Positions 62,365-64,000 of a stretch of DNA of 64,000 nt are shown here, one piece after another. The position numbers were made by a program, and so were the translations under genes. The notes beneath the pieces are model-generated. The model did not search any database and had not been told where the DNA came from. It saw only the letters and a program-made list of their open reading frames with translations. This DNA comes from Ancylostoma caninum (lineage: Eukaryota; Nematoda; Chromadorea; Rhabditida; Ancylostomatidae): positions 1 through 64,000 of the forward strand of contig JBAJFG010000113.1 of the NCBI GenBank assembly GCA_037903475.1. Reading direction: 5' to 3'. How positions within the stretch are numbered: position 1 is the stretch's first letter; each line of letters begins with the position of its first letter.

Positions 62365-62386
62365 AGATCAACTGATCAGTTGATCT
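62365..62386. promoter_or_regulatory. Perfect 22-bp palindrome
   Basis: AGATCAACTGA followed by its exact reverse complement TCAGTTGATCT, with no spacer. It contains two CAACTG/CAGTTG E-box-like words around TGATCA. It could be a dimer-binding site. Confidence 0.7.
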
Positions 62387-62705
62387 ATCACTTTGTGCAG
62401 CTAGTTTTATGGCTCCGCCGAATTCAGTTCCGCGCTTCGCGGTTCGCGTTCAGCTCGGCCAAACAGTCAAACAATTAGAAGACCGAGAGTTTGGGTCGTT
62501 TAGGTCAATAGACGGATCGGTGAGTGGTTAATTTGGCGCACAAGATGTCCCTATGGCTGTAATTAATGCATAGAAACTCGACGAACCAGGAAAAATCGCT
62601 TCGAGTACTCTATGACGTCACTTCAGCTTTGAGGCCTTGAGTTTTCCAGTTCCACAGCAATTAACCCTAGTTATCGCGACGTGGCTCAACGCTCAACCTG
62701 GGCTC

Positions 62706-63099
62706 GCATGCATAACTGAGGTTACCCTGGGTAAAAGTTTGAACGCCCCCAAGATTACGCATCGCTGACAAGGCGTTAACACTTTTACGCTGGGTAATCT
62801 CATTTTTGTAATACTATTAGTGTGATTATTGTTATATCACTAGCACCACTGAAATTTCTCTGGGTAAACATGTTAACACCTCAAATTTGGCTATGACTTA
62901 CGCAGAGTACGTCTACCGTGGGTAATCTTAACAGTGCGCGTCGGCTCTACTTCAGTGAAGAAGCAAGGGGTTAAAATGTTGGTTCTGCTGGGCTGTCATC
63001 TATTGTTGAAATTACCCTGGGTGAACGTACAAAAACCCTAGATTTGGCCATAGTTAGAGCAGGCACTAGCACGTTTACCCTGGGTGATCTCAATGGTGG
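62706..63099. mobile_element. Tandem cluster of three dispersed-family copies (D, E, F)
   Basis: Three segments share GGTTACCCTGGGTAAA or GTAAACATGTTAACACC starts and GGGTAATCT or GGGTGATCTCAATGG ends: 62706-62803, 62860-62938 and 63003-63099. Each is a shortened inverted-repeat copy of the element seen at 2.65, 17.2 and 55.6 kb. Confidence 0.6.
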
Positions 63100-64000
63100 C
63101 GTATGTCCACTGTGCTTCAATAAAAAGCCAAGGAGTTAAAAGCCTTTGCAAGGCTCCTATTCTACTCATAGAAGGAAAAATTGATGAGTGGTAAGCTTGA
63201 AACTGCTTCGGAACTATTCATCAAGGAAGGAGGGTTATCCAAGTTAAGGGCTAGGTACTGTAAGTACTCTAAGCTCCTAGTTACCCTAACCGTGCCAATA
63301 TGCTCCTTGACATCGTCCTTGCTCACCATCACTGTTCTGTGATTGTAAGATTGTTTTGCAAACTCCCATGGAGGAGAACTTCAAGTAACTTGTTCTCTAC
63401 ACCCGACAATTGTTCACTGATCGATCGATCATCAAACAAACTCCATGCAGCTCAGGGATTACGGTAGCTAAAAAGTCTACTGTACTGTACTGTACTGTGC
63501 GTATAATTGCTTTTGTGAATCAATTTTACACTATCAAACCAGCGTTCTACTCTTTCAATCAGTTATTCATTTCATTTCGTTCCATTTCACGTTTCATTTC
63601 GATTCTGCGACCTCGAAGTGTACTTTTACTAGTAATTTTGAGCTAGTAAGACTGTAAATCAGTGAACTGCTGTTAATTTTGATAGGTACTTCGCCCCTGT
63701 TGACGCATTTTGAAAATCGCCATGCTCTCGCTGCAGGAGTATTTTCACCAGTCACAGTTGCGCAGGAGCAAAGCACAAAAGGATGCAAAACTAGTTTTCA
63801 TCCGGAAACGGATGTATGGATTCACCATGAGCTCTTTTTGGCAAACAACATAATCGCTGACGGAAGTGTTCAAAAAATCTGCAATATGACCGGTTGACTA
63901 TGAAACACACCAAAATAACTATCAATCACATGGTAGACGAATGAAGGTGTTTCATGTTTGATCTACTGGGAACATTTAGAGGATCAGGGAAGATTACACT
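63100..64000. other. Right edge, no gene recognised
   Basis: It contains a short (TACTG)n tract at 63478-63497 and TTTCATTTCG-like repeats at 63575-63602. Open frames near 63410-63897 are short and unrecognised. Confidence 0.4.

Larger units (their letters stand above)
55768..62705. other. Gene-poor stretch with simple repeats
   Basis: No exon chain recognised. It holds GC-richer patches (56740-56900, 58210-58450, 59690-59880, 60770-60850, 62240-62340), a GAAT/GGAT tetranucleotide tract (57529-57630), a G20 run (58008-58027), C runs (56720, 58134, 59650), ACTATTAA repeats (60475-60520), and TTCGAATATTCGAATTC words near 59080 and 61460. Confidence 0.45.

Overview
The window is animal genomic DNA, most likely from a nematode. 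The genes are split into many short exons with GT..AG introns. Splice acceptors are of the short TTTCAG/TTTTGTAG type. Two start codons lie directly at, or 19 nt after, such an acceptor, as in trans-spliced worm genes. The rest is largely AT-rich non-coding sequence with small inverted-repeat elements and homopolymer runs. A clade V (strongylid or hookworm-like) worm is my inference; no species assignment can be proved from the sequence. There are no bacterial operons, CRISPR arrays or rRNA/tRNA genes that I can support.

Four multi-exon genes could be rebuilt by joining exons in phase. (1) A 248-residue class I methyltransferase-like protein on the minus strand, eight exons between 8100 and 1988, with a degenerate SAM-binding glycine loop. 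(2) A 620-residue GTPBP1-type translational GTPase (C. elegans cgp-1 type) on the minus strand, 18 exons, 24510 to 19882. (3) A 246-residue von Hippel-Lindau (VHL) homologue on the plus strand, seven exons, 26984 to 29294, head to head with the GTPase. (4) A 301-residue L-3-hydroxyacyl-CoA dehydrogenase on the plus strand, seven exons, 38626 to 41664, whose first intron appears to use a GC donor. A further coding-like stretch on the minus strand (about 11215-11584) could not be assigned.

Between VHL and the dehydrogenase lies a roughly 6.1 kb minisatellite (about 31443-37530) of some 79 copies of a 77-bp unit. It has higher-order structure and a large internal duplication offset by about 3.59-3.60 kb. 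The canonical unit has no stop codon in any minus-strand frame, so the array generates many long but probably spurious ORFs.

The right-hand 22 kb (41665-64000) has no recognisable gene. It contains GC-rich islands, a 0.45 kb foldback element with arms of about 105 bp, an E-box cluster, a pair of CCAAT/TATA-like modules, a perfect 22-bp palindrome and several copies of a dispersed short inverted-repeat family that also occurs at 2.65-2.89 kb and 17.2 kb. The four genes have unrelated roles (possible methyl transfer, translation/RNA GTPase, hypoxia-linked ubiquitin ligase adaptor, fatty-acid beta-oxidation). I see no sign that they form one pathway or operon.
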